In this document: positions 38,770 to 50,476 of the stretch, one piece after another
Layout of the letters: the number at the start of each line of letters is the position of its first letter
Position numbering within the stretch: the stretch's first letter is position 1
Assembly (NCBI RefSeq): GCF_002288925.2
Contig: NW_022098048.1
Coordinates: 18,663,664 to 18,727,663, forward strand
Direction of reading: 5' to 3'
DNA: 64,000 bases
From: Delphinapterus leucas
Taxonomy: Eukaryota; Chordata; Mammalia; Artiodactyla; Monodontidae
Program-made: the position numbers and the translations under genes
The notes under the pieces: model-generated
What the model was told of the DNA's origin: nothing
Database searches by the model: none
The model's input: only the letters and a program-made list of their open reading frames with translations

Positions 38770-40396
38770 ATTGAGTTTTCTCTTCTTTTTCCACAAGCAC
38801 ACTTAGTGGATGCATCACATCAAACGCTCATCCCTACTCTCAACGACTTTGGCTCTGGGGTGGGCTGTGTGACTTGTTTGGCCAGCAGGATGTTAGCAGG
38901 CATGGTGCAGGCAGAGGCTTGGAAAGCACTGGCACGATGGACTTACTCTTGCTCTTGCCCCTCTGCTGTCTCCACAAGGACATGCCCATTGGCAGATGAA
39001 AGGTGGTGGGTGAGTGAGGCAGAGCTGAGCTGCCCGTTTTCCCCGAGACTGCCCCAGCTCCCCAAGGGCCGGCCAGTCCCCAGATCCTGAGTGAGCCCAG
39101 AAGATCAGCAGAGTCCTGCTCAGGCAGACCTGCCAACCACTGGCCCAGGGAGTGAGACCAGAGGAAGGTAGCCACGCCCCCCAGCCTTGCAGGGTCCCTA
39201 ACTCAATCACATGCTTTGTTCTCTGCTGCTGGCATTTTGTGTTTGCTGGCTGCCCTGCATTCATGTAGCCACAGGCAACCAGGAGAGCACGATGGGAGTT
39301 GGAAGAAAAATCAACAACCAGCTCAGGTTCAAACCAAAGTTGTAGTATAGAACTTGCCAGAAGACATTTCTGAACAGGCTAGACTGGAAGAAAGTTTAAA
39401 ATCAATATAAAAATGGAACTGATGTTCTAACATGTGCAAGGCACTGTGCCACGGTCTGGGTGGGTCACCAAGGGCAAGGACACACCCTGCCCCCCTCCTG
39501 GAACACACACTGAAGTCGGGGACCCTCCTGGCACAGACCCGGCTCTCAGACAGTCACCAATGACTGGATGCACGTGCCACCGTACTCAAGAGCTTTAAAC
39601 TTGAAGGTAGTTAAAAATGCATCAGCTCTTCCCCAACCTGATGTTGAGAGCATCATGAAATCAAAAAGGCTGCTCCAACAACTGGATGAACTTAAAGTAA
39701 CGAGGTCTCTAAGTTGACTCGAACAGAAGAAAATGATATTACGTTTTCAAGGAGGACAAATGAACGTATCTACCTGTAACCTTTCTGACAGCCAGAGACC
39801 CACTGCCATCGAAAATTCTGCGGCTGGGGTGCATCATTTCCCAGCCAGCTGAAAGTTTATTAAGACATCGCAGAGACACCAAACCTTCCAGTCCGAGGCC
39901 GCCTGCTGGCAGCCCCAAGGCGCTCACTTTGGAAGCTGACAATTTGAGCTAACATCAGGGAATGGAGATGCTCAGACATGGGGCACAGACTGGCACAGGG
40001 ATGTCCGCCCACTGGTCCCTCCCTCCCCCTGGTGCCTGAAGATTACAGAATGGTATGACATCCCAAACTTGTCCAGCACCCAGCACCCTTATGTGTTCAT
40101 CCTGGAGACGCTGGGGGTGTTGCCAAGCCCTGCTGCCCTGTGGAACGAAGTGCTGCCTTTGGTGTGACGGACAAATCTTTCCTCGAGCAGAGCCCAGCCT
40201 GCCTGGCCAGCCCTAACTCCCAAGATCCTTTCCCTGCACCCGCTGCACTCCGCTTACCCAGGTTAAGTATCTGCTTTTCCTGCTTTTCTCACCTCTGTGC
40301 TCGTTCAGCCTGTGACTCTCATCCCCTCCAGCCTCCCCCTCTTCTATCTTCCAATTTGGGCTTTGCTTCCTAGGACTCGCTCCCCAACTAGACTGT
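38770..40396. other. Intergenic sequence
   Basis: Moderately GC-rich unique sequence; overlapping frames near 38760-39264 occur on both strands and have no splice or domain support. Confidence 0.45.
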
Positions 40397-40410
40397 AAAA
40401 ACGATCATTA

Positions 40411-40789
40411 AAGGACTTCCCTGGTGGCGCAGTGGTTAAGAATCCACCTGCCAATGCAGGGGACATGGGTTCGAGCCCTGGACCAGGAAGATCCCACATG
40501 CCATGGAGCAACTAAGCCCGTGTGCCACAACTACTGAGCCTGCACTCTAGAGCCCACGAGCCACAACTACTGAAGCCCGTGTGCCACAACAACTGAGCTT
40601 GTGTGCCACAACTACTGAAGCCCACGCGCCTAAGCCCGTGCTCTGCAATGAGAAGCCACCACAATGAGAAGCCTGCTCACCGCAAGGAAGAGTAGCCCCG
40701 GCTCGCCGCAACTAGAAAAAGCCTGTGCGCAGCAATGAAGACCCAACACAGCCAAAAAATATATTATGAATAAATTTTAAAAAAATAAT
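40411..40789 (+). mobile_element. CHR-type SINE with internal tandem expansion
   Basis: The copy starts 'ggacttccctggtggcgcagtgg' and ends in the 'gccaaaaaatat' tail. The middle section 'gccacaactactga' is repeated at least four times (about 40521-40635), making this copy longer than the others. Target duplication AAAAACGATCATTA at 40397-40410, with an imperfect partner at about 40790-40803. Confidence 0.9.
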
Positions 40790-40803
40790 AAAAATGATCA
40801 TCA

Positions 40804-41005
40804 CATAATATGCAACAAGCCAGGCACTTTGTTAGGTGCTTTGCCTGTCTTAGCTCATTTTATCCTGTTCTACAACTCTAGGAGATTAGCATCATTACTA
40901 TTATTATCATCACCATGTATCCTAGTTTTCAGATAAGGAAAGTGAGGCATGAAGAGGCTGAAGCAACTTGCCCAGAGCACCAGTACCAGTGGGTCTGGAG
41001 GTCAC
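40804..41005 (-). repeat. MIR SINE
   Basis: Reverse MIR: 'gccaggcactttgttaggtgctttgcctgtcttagctcattttatcct...tagttttcagataaggaaagtgaggcatgaagaggc...acttgcccagagcac'. Confidence 0.82.
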
Positions 41006-43470
41006 ATGTTCACTATAATATTACCAGTGCCCATCACACTGAATGAAGGAACGAATGAAACCTCTCCTGAGGCTGTTCCTGCAGGCAGAATTAATCGCAC
41101 TCTCCTTTGCTTTCAAATCTCCACCATAACACATTCTACCTCATAAAACTGGAGCCCAGTTTCCAAATAATCTGCACTGTCATGCATTGCTGTGCATTCA
41201 TACCCTAGACCTCCTTTGCCGGAAAGAAGTCAGGCTTGCATAGATCAGGTGACCTCCAGCTCTGGCACTGCTGCACGGCAGCTGCTCCTGAGACAGGCCC
41301 AGGAGACCACAGGAGAAGTGGGCAGAAGGGCTGTGGGCAGCCCTCACCATGAAGAAGCACAGCCTTTCCCCCTCTGATGAAGGGGCTCCAAGAGCTTGCT
41401 GGTTCACTTAGAACCACCATCTAAGATGCAGGTCCCCTGCCAACCTCCCCTCCTATGCCTCCCACATCTTAGCTTCAACCACAGCAGTAGGTGAGGTTGT
41501 GGTGGTTATGGAGGAACAGGAGCAATGGGCTGCAGGCAGACAGCTCAGCAGGAAGTGGAGAGAGGAAACGGTGGTCATGGGAGCACCTAGAGTCTGAACC
41601 AGTTGTGTGGTGGAAGCATTGAGTCCCCTCAGGCCAAGACCTAGTGGGGTTTAAACATCAGGTGTTACTGTCATTGGCCTTCTCTGCAATTCAAGAGGAA
41701 CCAAAAAAGGGATTTAACGGGGGAGTCCTAGTTTTTGCTTAACCCGCTCCAAATGAATAGCTGAATGAACATCTGTTGAATAGCTATTGACAGCCCAGGT
41801 CTAAAGCTGTCTGTTGACCTCAGAGTCTGTGAGGTATGGCATCTCACCTCTGGCAGGGGACACCTAAGAGGGAAGGAATTGTATGAAGGGATTTTGTAGC
41901 TATCTGGAAAGAGAGCTCCCTCTGCTTTGAGACATTCAGTTTTCAAATGTACTTTCTGCTTGGAGGACCCCCTATATTTTTCCGTTGCTCCATCACTGGA
42001 TAGAAAATTCCAGAAGAAAGGGGTACAGCCACACACATTTCTCTCCTGCCAGCTCCTTTCCCTCTGCAAATTGCAAGAGGGTTATTTTATAAAATTTAAA
42101 TGTACGCAATTTAATTGCCTGTCATAATAAGCAAGTGTCACTGCTAAAACAGACTAATTCTGATCAAATATTTTGGTCAGCTTCCTGGCTTTCAAAAGGT
42201 CTTTGGAGCCAGGGTCCAAATTCCACCTTGCTGGTTGAGGGTGTGCTTAAACACACATGGGCTCCCTGTGAAAGGCATTCACATATTTGCTGGAATGCAT
42301 CCAAAGAGACAAAGAATCCTGACACTGCCCATCAGTATTAAGACCCTCCCCCTCCACTGTCTTGAACTGAAAGTCTGTGAGGAAGGCAAGGTGATTTAAA
42401 CCCACAGCTAAAGTTCAACAGTGAGATGTCCCTTAGAAGACAGACGTTGCCGTTCACATACCCATTAGAGAGAAAATGGTGATGCTGCTAGTGACGATTT
42501 CCAAAGATTAATTTAAAAAAGAGAAAAAAGGAAATCTGATATTGATGACTAGCAGATGGAGTAATACAAAACTAAGACAAGTGATCATGTCAAATGCATA
42601 GTTACATTTAATCTCAATAACTATAACTGCAATGTCCTTAAACACATACTTGGTTTCCTTCTAAAAGAAGATAAAGTTGATTTATAAAGCACTTTCACAT
42701 AACATTTCTCATTTTTTCCTCACGATGCTTTGCTTTAGAAAGTTCCACCCCATTTTACATAAGAGGAAACCAGATGAGCATTCTACCACCCAGCTAGTAA
42801 CCAGGTTATTAAACAATATCGACAGTAATTAAGGGCATGGGATCCGGAGCCAGACAGAAATGTACTCAAATTCTGGCCCTTCCATTTACTGGTCATATGA
42901 CTTAGACAAGTTAATAGTTAAAATCTGGACCCAAACTTACATTTTGCAACTCATAATCCTATGACACAATACCAAAGTGCTAAGGAAGACACAGGCAACA
43001 CAAGGGGGAGGGAAAAACATGCCTACTTTTCTTTGTCAAATGAGACGTCCCACCATCATGGGCATATCTCCACTCTATGTGATTACTGTAGTGTCTAAAA
43101 CTACTTACAAGGAACAAGTGACTCACTCTTACAAGCCCTTAGTGATATGTTGGTGGTGTTGGTATACTATTTATTTGTAATATCTATACATATGCTGCGT
43201 CCTTGATAAAGCAATAAAGTTTCCAATAAAACTTACCACTGTGGGCAGTGCAGGGGTGGGCTGAGCCAGTCTGAGGGGCCAGTCTGGGCCAGAACCAGGC
43301 AAAGCTGGGAAGGTCCAGGCAGAAGGCCTCAGGCTAGCACTCTGGGTCCACCCAGGAGGCAGGACTATTGTGACAGTAGTTCCAACCTAAGGAGAAAATG
43401 TTGCAGGTACAGCTGGGAAGCTGACACCACAGCTGGTCTGTGAGATTGTTGCTGGGACCAAGAAGCCAAG
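41006..43470. other. Intergenic sequence
   Basis: Unique sequence plus MIR-like pieces near 42690-42790 and 42835-42920 ('gggatccggagccagacag...ttccatttactggtcatatgac'). No gene supported. Confidence 0.5.
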
Positions 43471-43472
43471 TG

Positions 43473-43860
43473 TGTCGGTTAACTAGGGCCACAATAATGC
43501 CGTGTAATAAATGACCCCAAAATCGAGTGGCTAAAAGCAACACTCCTTTATCCTATGGCTCTAGAGGTCACCTGGGGCAGCTCTGCTTCACTCTGCAGGT
43601 CTACAGGTCTGAGTTCCTGCCATGGTCTCGGTCTCTCCCTCTCCCAGAGGGCTTGTGGGGGCACATTCCTCTCAAGGTGATGGCAAAGGCACAAGAGGAA
43701 AAGAAGAAACATGCCAAGCCTTGTAAGGCCTTGACTAAAAATTGGCACTATCACTTCAGCCCTATTTCATGGAGCAAAGCAAAAGGCCAAGCCCAATGTC
43801 ACAAGGCGGAGAAGGACACTCTGCCCATGGCAGGGCAGTGGTAATTATGCAGGAGACTCA
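43473..43860 (-). repeat. Old LTR-like remnant related to the 35.9-kb copy
   Basis: The start 'ggttaactagggccacaataatgccgtgtaataaatgaccccaaaatcgagtggctaaaagcaac' matches the opening of the 35.9-kb remnant in layout. Diverged and non-coding; family uncertain. Confidence 0.5.
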
Positions 43861-44235
43861 AAGAACTAACTCGAGCCAGTAATCCAATTAACTCTGCCCA
43901 CCTCCATGGACACATCATTATATCCCTCCAGTACAAAAAACATCCCCACCTCCATCAAAGGGCACCCAGAAGTCTCACCCAGTTGTGGCATCAGGAAACA
44001 TTTAGGACTCCATGATTACATATGGTCCAGATGTGAAATGGACCTAGGAACTAAAAGCACAAGCTACTGGCCCACCCCCTCCCACACCCACACAACAAGC
44101 AACACTGTAACAGAGACAGGATAATCACAATAGGCACCCCTATTCAAAACAAGGAAACTTGATCTTCAGCAAATCTGAAGTCCCTCTAGGCAAATTAGAA
44201 GAGTTCCCCTGCCATGGGAGTAGGAAGTGTTTCTT

Positions 44236-44405
44236 TCTCTCTTTTTAAAAAAAATTAATATATATATATTTTTAATTCTTTTTTAAAAAATTTTGTTGGA
44301 GTACAGTTGATTTACAATGCTGTATTAGTTTCAGGTATACAACAAAGTGAACCAGTTATACATATATCCACTTTTTTTTAGATTCTTTTCCCATATAGGC
44401 CATTA
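44236..44405 (-). mobile_element. L1 3' tail with perfect target duplication
   Basis: The plus strand reads 'ttttgttggagtacagttgatttacaatgctgtattagtttcagg'. Perfect 15-bp duplication TAGGAAGTGTTTCTT at 44221-44235 and 44406-44420. Confidence 0.9.
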
Positions 44406-44420
44406 TAGGAAGTGTTTCTT

Positions 44421-45670
44421 GATTGGATCGTGGTTCTGTTCCCATGGGAAAGGGAGGAGTGGATGGGGGAGGCGGTAAGGGTTGGGACCCACAGTCCATG
44501 CTCTCTACAGCTCCCGGCTCTGTCCCAAGATACCGTTGCCATCATGTTCCTCATTGCTTCTGAAGAGGATACTGAAAATTATACCTTTCTTTGGTGGCTA
44601 CGTTTTCCCAGTCTGCTTCCCACCTGAAGAAAATTGGACACACTCAAAAAGTGTTTCAGTCTCTTTAGTTCAGGCTGGTAGGACTTTGGTAATATCACTC
44701 TCTCTACAACTTAGTGGGCTTTCTATGGATTTGATTGCAGTTCATTCCATGTGTCAAAATCACAATGTTTTTCAAGACACGTTTCTCTCCAGATTTGAAT
44801 TACTAGCACTTTGGGCACATCCAGTGGCTGTGGACCCATGCCTCTGTCCAGCTGAAAGAGCTACAAAAAGTAATTTTGTCATATTTTGCAGTGTTACAGC
44901 CACACCCCTGATTGGGTCTTTGCTCTGAAGCCATGTTTTCTTGCAAGTCACCTGAATTTGGTCTTTGTCTTTCCTGTTATATAATTCAACAACCATTCCC
45001 TGGACTTAATCTTTGTCCCCAGGCTGTATCTTAATTTAAAAATCTTTTCCTGCCTAGACTGGCTGAAGATAACAGTTTTATTTTCTAAGTAGCAATTTCT
45101 GGGCTGCTTGCAAACTGTTCTTTTCTTTTGTTTGGTTTCTGTTTTGAGCGCATCTCTTCCTTGTAGTAACTTACTGTATGCATTTAAAAGCAAACAACTC
45201 ATTCTTTCAAAAATTTTCTCTGTCTGCCCTTTCCTTTGGTTATGTTGCTCACTTCTTTGAGTGATTTTACCATGCAACAAATCAGTGGATGGAAAAATCC
45301 TAATATTTAGATTTGTTCACAGAGAATGTCCCACTTGGACCTTAAGACCAAATTTATCTGTACTAACCAACTCTTCTAGAACTCTGCTGAGAGGTATCAA
45401 GAACTGGTTCAGCCCTGAAGAAATATTAGAATTTTTAAATTGTACTATTTCTCCTGTTGGGACCCAATAGAGAGAAAAATGATAGAATAGGACTTGATCA
45501 TTTCAAAAATTTTCAAAATCTTACCTTCATCCTTTGGAAGGGCCACAGCAAATTCTACTGGTCTGGAAGTATCTGGAACAAAATGCTACCATTTGTCAGC
45601 CCCAATATGGTGGAGTCATAGATCACCTGCTATTTGGTAGAGGCAGTAGATGGCAGAATGATCTGGTTCT
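44421..45670. other. Intergenic sequence of unclear origin
   Basis: No repeat family was recognised. A 148-codon plus frame (44482-44928) and a 110-codon minus frame (45280-44948) occur, but neither shows a domain or splice context. May be degraded LTR-internal or LINE sequence. Confidence 0.4.
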
Positions 45671-45678
45671 ACTTAAAG

Positions 45679-46010
45679 CAGCAGTCCCCAATCTTTTTGG
45701 CACCAGGGACCGGTCTCGTGGAAGATAGTTTTTTCACGGACCCAGGGAGGGGGATGGTTTCAGGATGATTCAAGCGCATTTCATTTATTGTGCACTTTAT
45801 TTCTCTTATTATTACATTATAATACATAATGAAATAATTATGCAACTCACCATAATGCTGACAGGAGGCGGAGCTCAGGCGGTAATGCAAGCTATGGGGA
45901 GCAGCTGTAAGTACAGACAAGCTTCGCTAGATCGCCTGCTGCTCACCTCCTGCTGTGCGGCCCAGTTCCTAACGGGTACTGGCCCGTGGCCCGGAGGTTG
46001 GGGACCCCTG
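45679..46010. mobile_element. Non-autonomous hAT-type DNA transposon
   Basis: The element opens CAGCAGTCCCCAATC and closes with GGTTGGGGACCCCTG, whose reverse complement is CAGGGGTCCCCAACC: a clear terminal inverted repeat. It is flanked by an 8-bp duplication, ACTTAAAG (45671-45678) and ACCTAAAG (46011-46018), the size made by hAT transposases. The GC-rich body ('ggaggcggagctcaggcgg') is typical of an old mammalian hAT (MER1-type) family. No transposase frame; mobilised in trans in the past. Confidence 0.88.
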
Positions 46011-46086
46011 ACCTAAAGCACTACACAGGTCACCTCAGACTCATGAATGCAAGGTTCTTCTAGAAAGAGCAAACAACCATTTTTTT

Positions 46087-46228
46087 TTGTATATATATTT
46101 TTTATACAACAGGTTATTAGTTATCCATTTTATACATATTAGTGTATATATGTCAATCCCAATCTCCCAGTTCATCCCACCACCACCACCCCGCCCCCCC
46201 CCGCCACTTCCCTCCCTGGTGTCCATAC
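46087..46228 (-). mobile_element. L1 3' tail with target duplication
   Basis: The plus strand reads 'tatacaacaggttattagttatccattttatacatattagtgtatatatgtcaatccc'. It is flanked by GAGCAAACAACCATTTTTTT (46067-46086) and GAGCAAACCACCATTTTTTT (46229-46248), one mismatch. Confidence 0.88.
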
Positions 46229-46248
46229 GAGCAAACCACCATTTTTTT

Positions 46249-48939
46249 CCACAAAGACTCTAGACTGATCTGCAAAGTTTATGACAGCGCCTAGGTCTAT
46301 AGTAGATGGGTTAACTAACTGTGGCCCATTGGCCTCCACTGCAGAGCCAGTAAGGCCAAGGCTATAGACATTACAGACTCTTGCAAGACTTTGTCCCACT
46401 GGAGGCAAAAAGAGACTAATCCATTCAATGTACACAGTTTGTCTCCAGTAAAGATTGAGCTAAGCCTCTTACCAATGGAAATCCCTGAATGAATTCAGCT
46501 TCTAGCATGGGGCAAATGGACAAGGTCTTCCTAGAATATAGGGTAACGGAGCTGGCTTCAGTGCTCAACTCTACAGCGTCTGCAGGTCTAACTGGGGACT
46601 CAGCTTCCAATGGGTGCTGACCCTCCCTAAGTTCATGGAGGCTGTAGACTGGGATGACTTGGCCCAAATCATTCCAAAAAGGATCAGGTAGCCTCCTCAA
46701 ACTGGACAGAGGGGCTCTTACTCGAACCCAAATGCTTGGGCAGAAGGCCCTGACGTATTGCCTTACACCTCACATATCAAACCTGGTGTAACTAGTGTAC
46801 ATAGAGTTTAACTTCCCTTGGAAGGCAGATGCAATTTCCTTACAATGTTTTCCTTGGGGCACAACTAGATGCTCTGGCTATAAACGTAGGGTACTGCTCA
46901 CCTCTAGGCCTGCCCTAGGAGGCAGCTAATCATATCCTTGGTCCCAGACCCGCAGAAGTAGGTGTCACCTCTGGCTGTGCTGAAAGGAAGATGTTAGTCT
47001 ATTAGGACCCAGAGGAGCATGGCAGCGGCAGTCAGAAGAGAAAGGCTCTGAGCCAACGACATTCATAGTCATAACTTGCATCTTTTCCGTGTGTTCCAAT
47101 TGTTACACACACTTTATGTAGCTTATTATGTTTCCTTTCACAGTAACCTCCACTCTACAGATGGAAAGAAGCCTAGGTTCGAAGAAGTTCAATAACTTGT
47201 CTCGGGTCTCCCAGCTAGTAGATGGCAGCACCGGGATCTGAAGGCAGGCATTCTGTTTCCACATGGGATGTTATCTGCGGGGAGGGTCTTCAGCCACGTG
47301 TGATTCTCAGCCCTGAGGACAGAGATGTTAGTTGACTGCACCTTCATCCTCTTCGTGGGCACATGGCATCTGGAAATTTGAAAGCCTGTATCTTCACATG
47401 AACAGAGGCTCCCCCAGCCGCTTCTTGGAAGGAGACTGCAGTTTCCTCTGCCGAAGAGCCAACTCAAATGTTTGTTCGCAGCATCATTTTGAGCTGCCCA
47501 AGCTCACAAAGACTCCAGTGGACATTCCAGACTCATATCACTTAGACCACTGCAGAGTCGAATTCAGTCTGGAAATTTCAGCATCTTACGTACGGACTCT
47601 CACTTTGATAAGCACTGGCTGCTCCACCAAGAGGAATTAGCTATAAGTGATCTAACCGACCTACTAGTTGGGGTTTAGATTAAACACCTGAATTGTGGAT
47701 AAAGTCTTGCAAATACAGTTGAAGTCATTTTTATAGTTGATTCTAAGGAGTAACACACAATGGGATCAATTACTTCTTGAGATATTTCGTAGGCTGTGAA
47801 TATAAAATCATACTGCTAAGGAAAAGTGAGTTTTTCTAAAATACTCTGGAGTAAATTCAGCTGGAAGAAAAAGGAAGCCTTAGCCTTCACTGTTTTAAAC
47901 CACTTAGAATTGAAATACGATGTGTGGAGAGACTGTTCCTAGTCACTCTGGTTCGTAGTGTGGTGTTGAAACAGATTTTGTTAAAGCATGAACAGCCTAG
48001 ACTCTTAGCTGAACTTACACAGTTTGGCCCAAAGTTGACATGTGTCCTATGTTTCTAATATGCATGTGTTCCTACCTCAGTGAACAGCACTGTGAACACC
48101 AGAAACCTGGTCCCATGCCTATATCCAATCTCCAAGTCCTGATCATCCACTCATGTTAATCGAGCCTGACTCTACCTGCCTCTCTCCAACAAGGCACCAC
48201 CATAATACAGGCCCCCATGCTCTCACAACCAAATTACCAAGTAGCCTGCCCGCTGACGCTCTTGACTCCATGGTCCCTCCTGCTCACTCACCCACACTGT
48301 GCTGCTGTGAGTTTCCTCAAATGTTTGAACCTCTTCCCCAGGTTGCTTAGCCTGGGTACACAGCCTCCTCATCTGCTGTGGCTCAACTTCCCCCCATCAC
48401 ACTCCACTCCAGCTACTTCAACCAACACCAGAGCCCAGATGCTTTCTTTTCTTCTCTGCTTAAGCTTTGGTTTTTGTTTTTATGTGCGTGGAATGCCCTT
48501 TCCCCTACCCCTGCCCCCAGGGAGAGGGAGGTATAGAGAGGGAGCCAGAGCTAGAACTGGAGATGGATGTGCAGACACACAAGTTGATGAGCACAGAACA
48601 TGAGTGAGAAGGACACCCACCGAAACCATTCATGGGGACCCCTAAGGAATGGGGCTCCAGGGGGGATGTTAAGGAAGTGGTACTGCAGAATGTACCTTTT
48701 ACTTTTGTATATTGTTTAGATTTTTCTAGAGTGAATACGTTTAACTTACCTCTATATATTTTAAATTACATTTTCCCATCCTCACCTCCAGAGATACTGA
48801 TGCAGTGGGGAAGGGTCCAGGATTCTAATCTTCCAAAAACCCTCCATAGACTCTGTTACTCAGTTAGGGAACTGTAGCTGAAAAGATTGTTTCCAGTATA
48901 ATAAGGCAATTGACATTTTTGTTTTTTAAGAAAGCTCCA
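46249..48939. other. Intergenic sequence downstream of the right-hand gene
   Basis: Holds a MIR at about 47100-47240 ('cactctacagatggaaagaagcc...cagctagtagatggcagcaccgggatctg'). Two adjoining minus frames at 46700-46425 and 46435-46172 are unexplained but lack support. The rest is unique. Confidence 0.5.
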
Positions 48940-49418
48940 ACTCTATTACACAACCATTTTTTATTATTTCCTTTTATTTTACAGTAGCTTCTTTCTACTA
49001 CAAATTCACATTCTATAAGTATATTAGATTTGAAATATCTGTAAGAATTATAATAGCATTGGCAGTCATTTTAACAGTTAGCCACATTTGAACAAAGGGC
49101 CTAAATAATCACTGTAAAGCATGTATTTGTGAAGTAGGTTTCATAAGTCATTTTAAAATTAAGGCAAACAAGAAAAAAACCCTACAAATACAAATATCAG
49201 GGTTTCTCAGATTCTAAATTTATAACACTAACTTAATTACCATTTGATTGACTCTCAAAACAATGGATATTTTCAAAACACAAAGTAGAAAGTTATTAGA
49301 AATAACAACTTCAGTATAATGTATACCTATTTCACTAAACATTTTTAAGTTTTGACTTTGGGAAAATGTAAAGATGTAAATGTTTTTATAATTAACTTTT
49401 GAAAATATCTGTAATGCC
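48940..49418 (-). other. 3' untranslated region of the right-hand gene
   Basis: After the stop codon at 49421-49419 the minus strand runs through AT-rich, non-repetitive sequence with no long open frame. The first canonical AATAAA signals are at 48978-48973 and 48965-48960, giving a 3' UTR of about 450-470 nt. The end position is inferred, not observed. Confidence 0.6.
48960..48978 (-). terminator. Poly(A) signals of the right-hand gene
   Basis: Two AATAAA hexamers on the minus strand (48978-48973 and 48965-48960) are followed within about 10 nt by TGGTTGTGT, a GU-rich stretch of the kind that follows cleavage sites. They are the first canonical signals downstream of the stop codon. Confidence 0.6.
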
Positions 49419-49580
49419 CTAAAATGCAGACATCAACGCATCTATTTCTTTAAACTTGTTAGTTATATTTTCAATACATTCTCCAGCTTTTAATCTTAGC
49501 CCATCAATTACAAGATAGTCCTCTTCACAGTGGTTCTCAAGCGAGCTGCCAACAGGAGCTTCAGGGTCACATTTCGATAA
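49419..49580 (-). CDS. Terminal coding exon of an unidentified minus-strand gene
   Basis: The minus strand shows an acceptor (ATTTTTACAG) directly before 49580, then 53 codons and a TAG stop at 49421-49419. The peptide starts LSKCDPEAPVGSSLENHCEE, continues DYLVIDGLRLKAGECIENIT and ends NKFKEIDALMSAF. It enters in phase 0, exactly the phase in which the exon at 53334-53458 leaves. The second half is amphipathic and probably helical, consistent with the tail of a coiled-coil or adaptor protein. No catalytic motif is present. The non-repetitive sequence, matching phases and downstream poly(A) signals make a real last exon likely. I do not recognise the family; a protein search with the three joined exons should settle it. 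Confidence 0.85.
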   Translation of the reverse strand, partial: LSKCDPEAPVGSSLENHCEEDYLVIDGLRLKAGECIENITNKFKEIDALMSAF

Positions 49581-50019
49581 CTGTAAAAATAATCATACAA
49601 GTCATCAAATTTACTTGAAGACCAGGCTTAATTATTTGAACAAAACATAAAGTTGTCAGTAACTCCTTAAGAAGGTGTTCCATTTGCTGGTGGTCAAATA
49701 ATGATCCCCACATAAAGTATAACGTACAGTAAGTGTGTGAGTGTAAAAATAACATAGTATTTAGTCCTGTCTCTACTCTCCAACATCACACATTTTTAGT
49801 TAGTTTTAATTTTATGCTTTGGCAAAATGTGGTCATTAAAATTAAACTTCTGAGAGTTTTCTATATTTGTTTATTTTAAAAATGATTATTATGGGGAATA
49901 CAAGTTAAAACTGTTTTAGTCACACTCTTCTGTTCTCATTTTCTCATAAGCATCTGCATTCCTTATGAACAGTGAGAGTGTGTGCTAGCTTACTGGGAAA
50001 GAACACAGGTAAAGACAAT

Positions 50020-50023
<4 letters not shown>

Positions 50024-50055
<32 letters not shown>
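50024..50055. repeat. (AC)n microsatellite
   Basis: About 16 uninterrupted AC units in the last intron of the right-hand gene; likely polymorphic. Confidence 0.95.
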
Positions 50056-50058
<3 letters not shown>

Positions 50059-50133
50059 ATTTACAACTTCAAGGGTCATTAAAGGCGGAGGTAACTTCCC
50101 ACACAATGTAAGAAAAAAAATACATGCAGTTTA

Positions 50134-50476
50134 TGGGACTTCCCTGGTGGTGCAGTGGTTAAGAATCCGTCTGCCAATGCAGGGGACACAGGTTCGAGCT
50201 CTGCTCTGGGAAGATCCCACATGCTGCGGGGCAACTAAGCCCATGCGCCACAACTACTCAGCCTGCACTCTAGAGCCCATGAGCCACAACTACTGAGCCC
50301 ATGTGCCACAACTACTGAAGCCTGTACACCTAGGGCCCGTGCTCTGCAACAAGAGAAGCCACCGCAATGAGAAGCCTCCACACTGCAACGAAGAGTCGCT
50401 GCAACCAGAGAAAGCCCACGTGCAGCAACGAAGTCCTGACACAGCCAAAAATAAATAAATAAATAAATTAAAAAAG
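50134..50476 (+). mobile_element. CHR-type SINE in the last intron
   Basis: A full copy from 'gggacttccctggtggtgcagtgg' to the (aaat)n tail. Perfect 15-bp duplication AATACATGCAGTTTA at 50119-50133 and 50477-50491. It is antisense to the host gene. Confidence 0.92.

Noticed and set aside
44482..44928. 148-codon plus-strand frame, considered as a retroviral or gene remnant
   Set aside because: No recognisable motif and no conserved neighbours; left as unexplained sequence.
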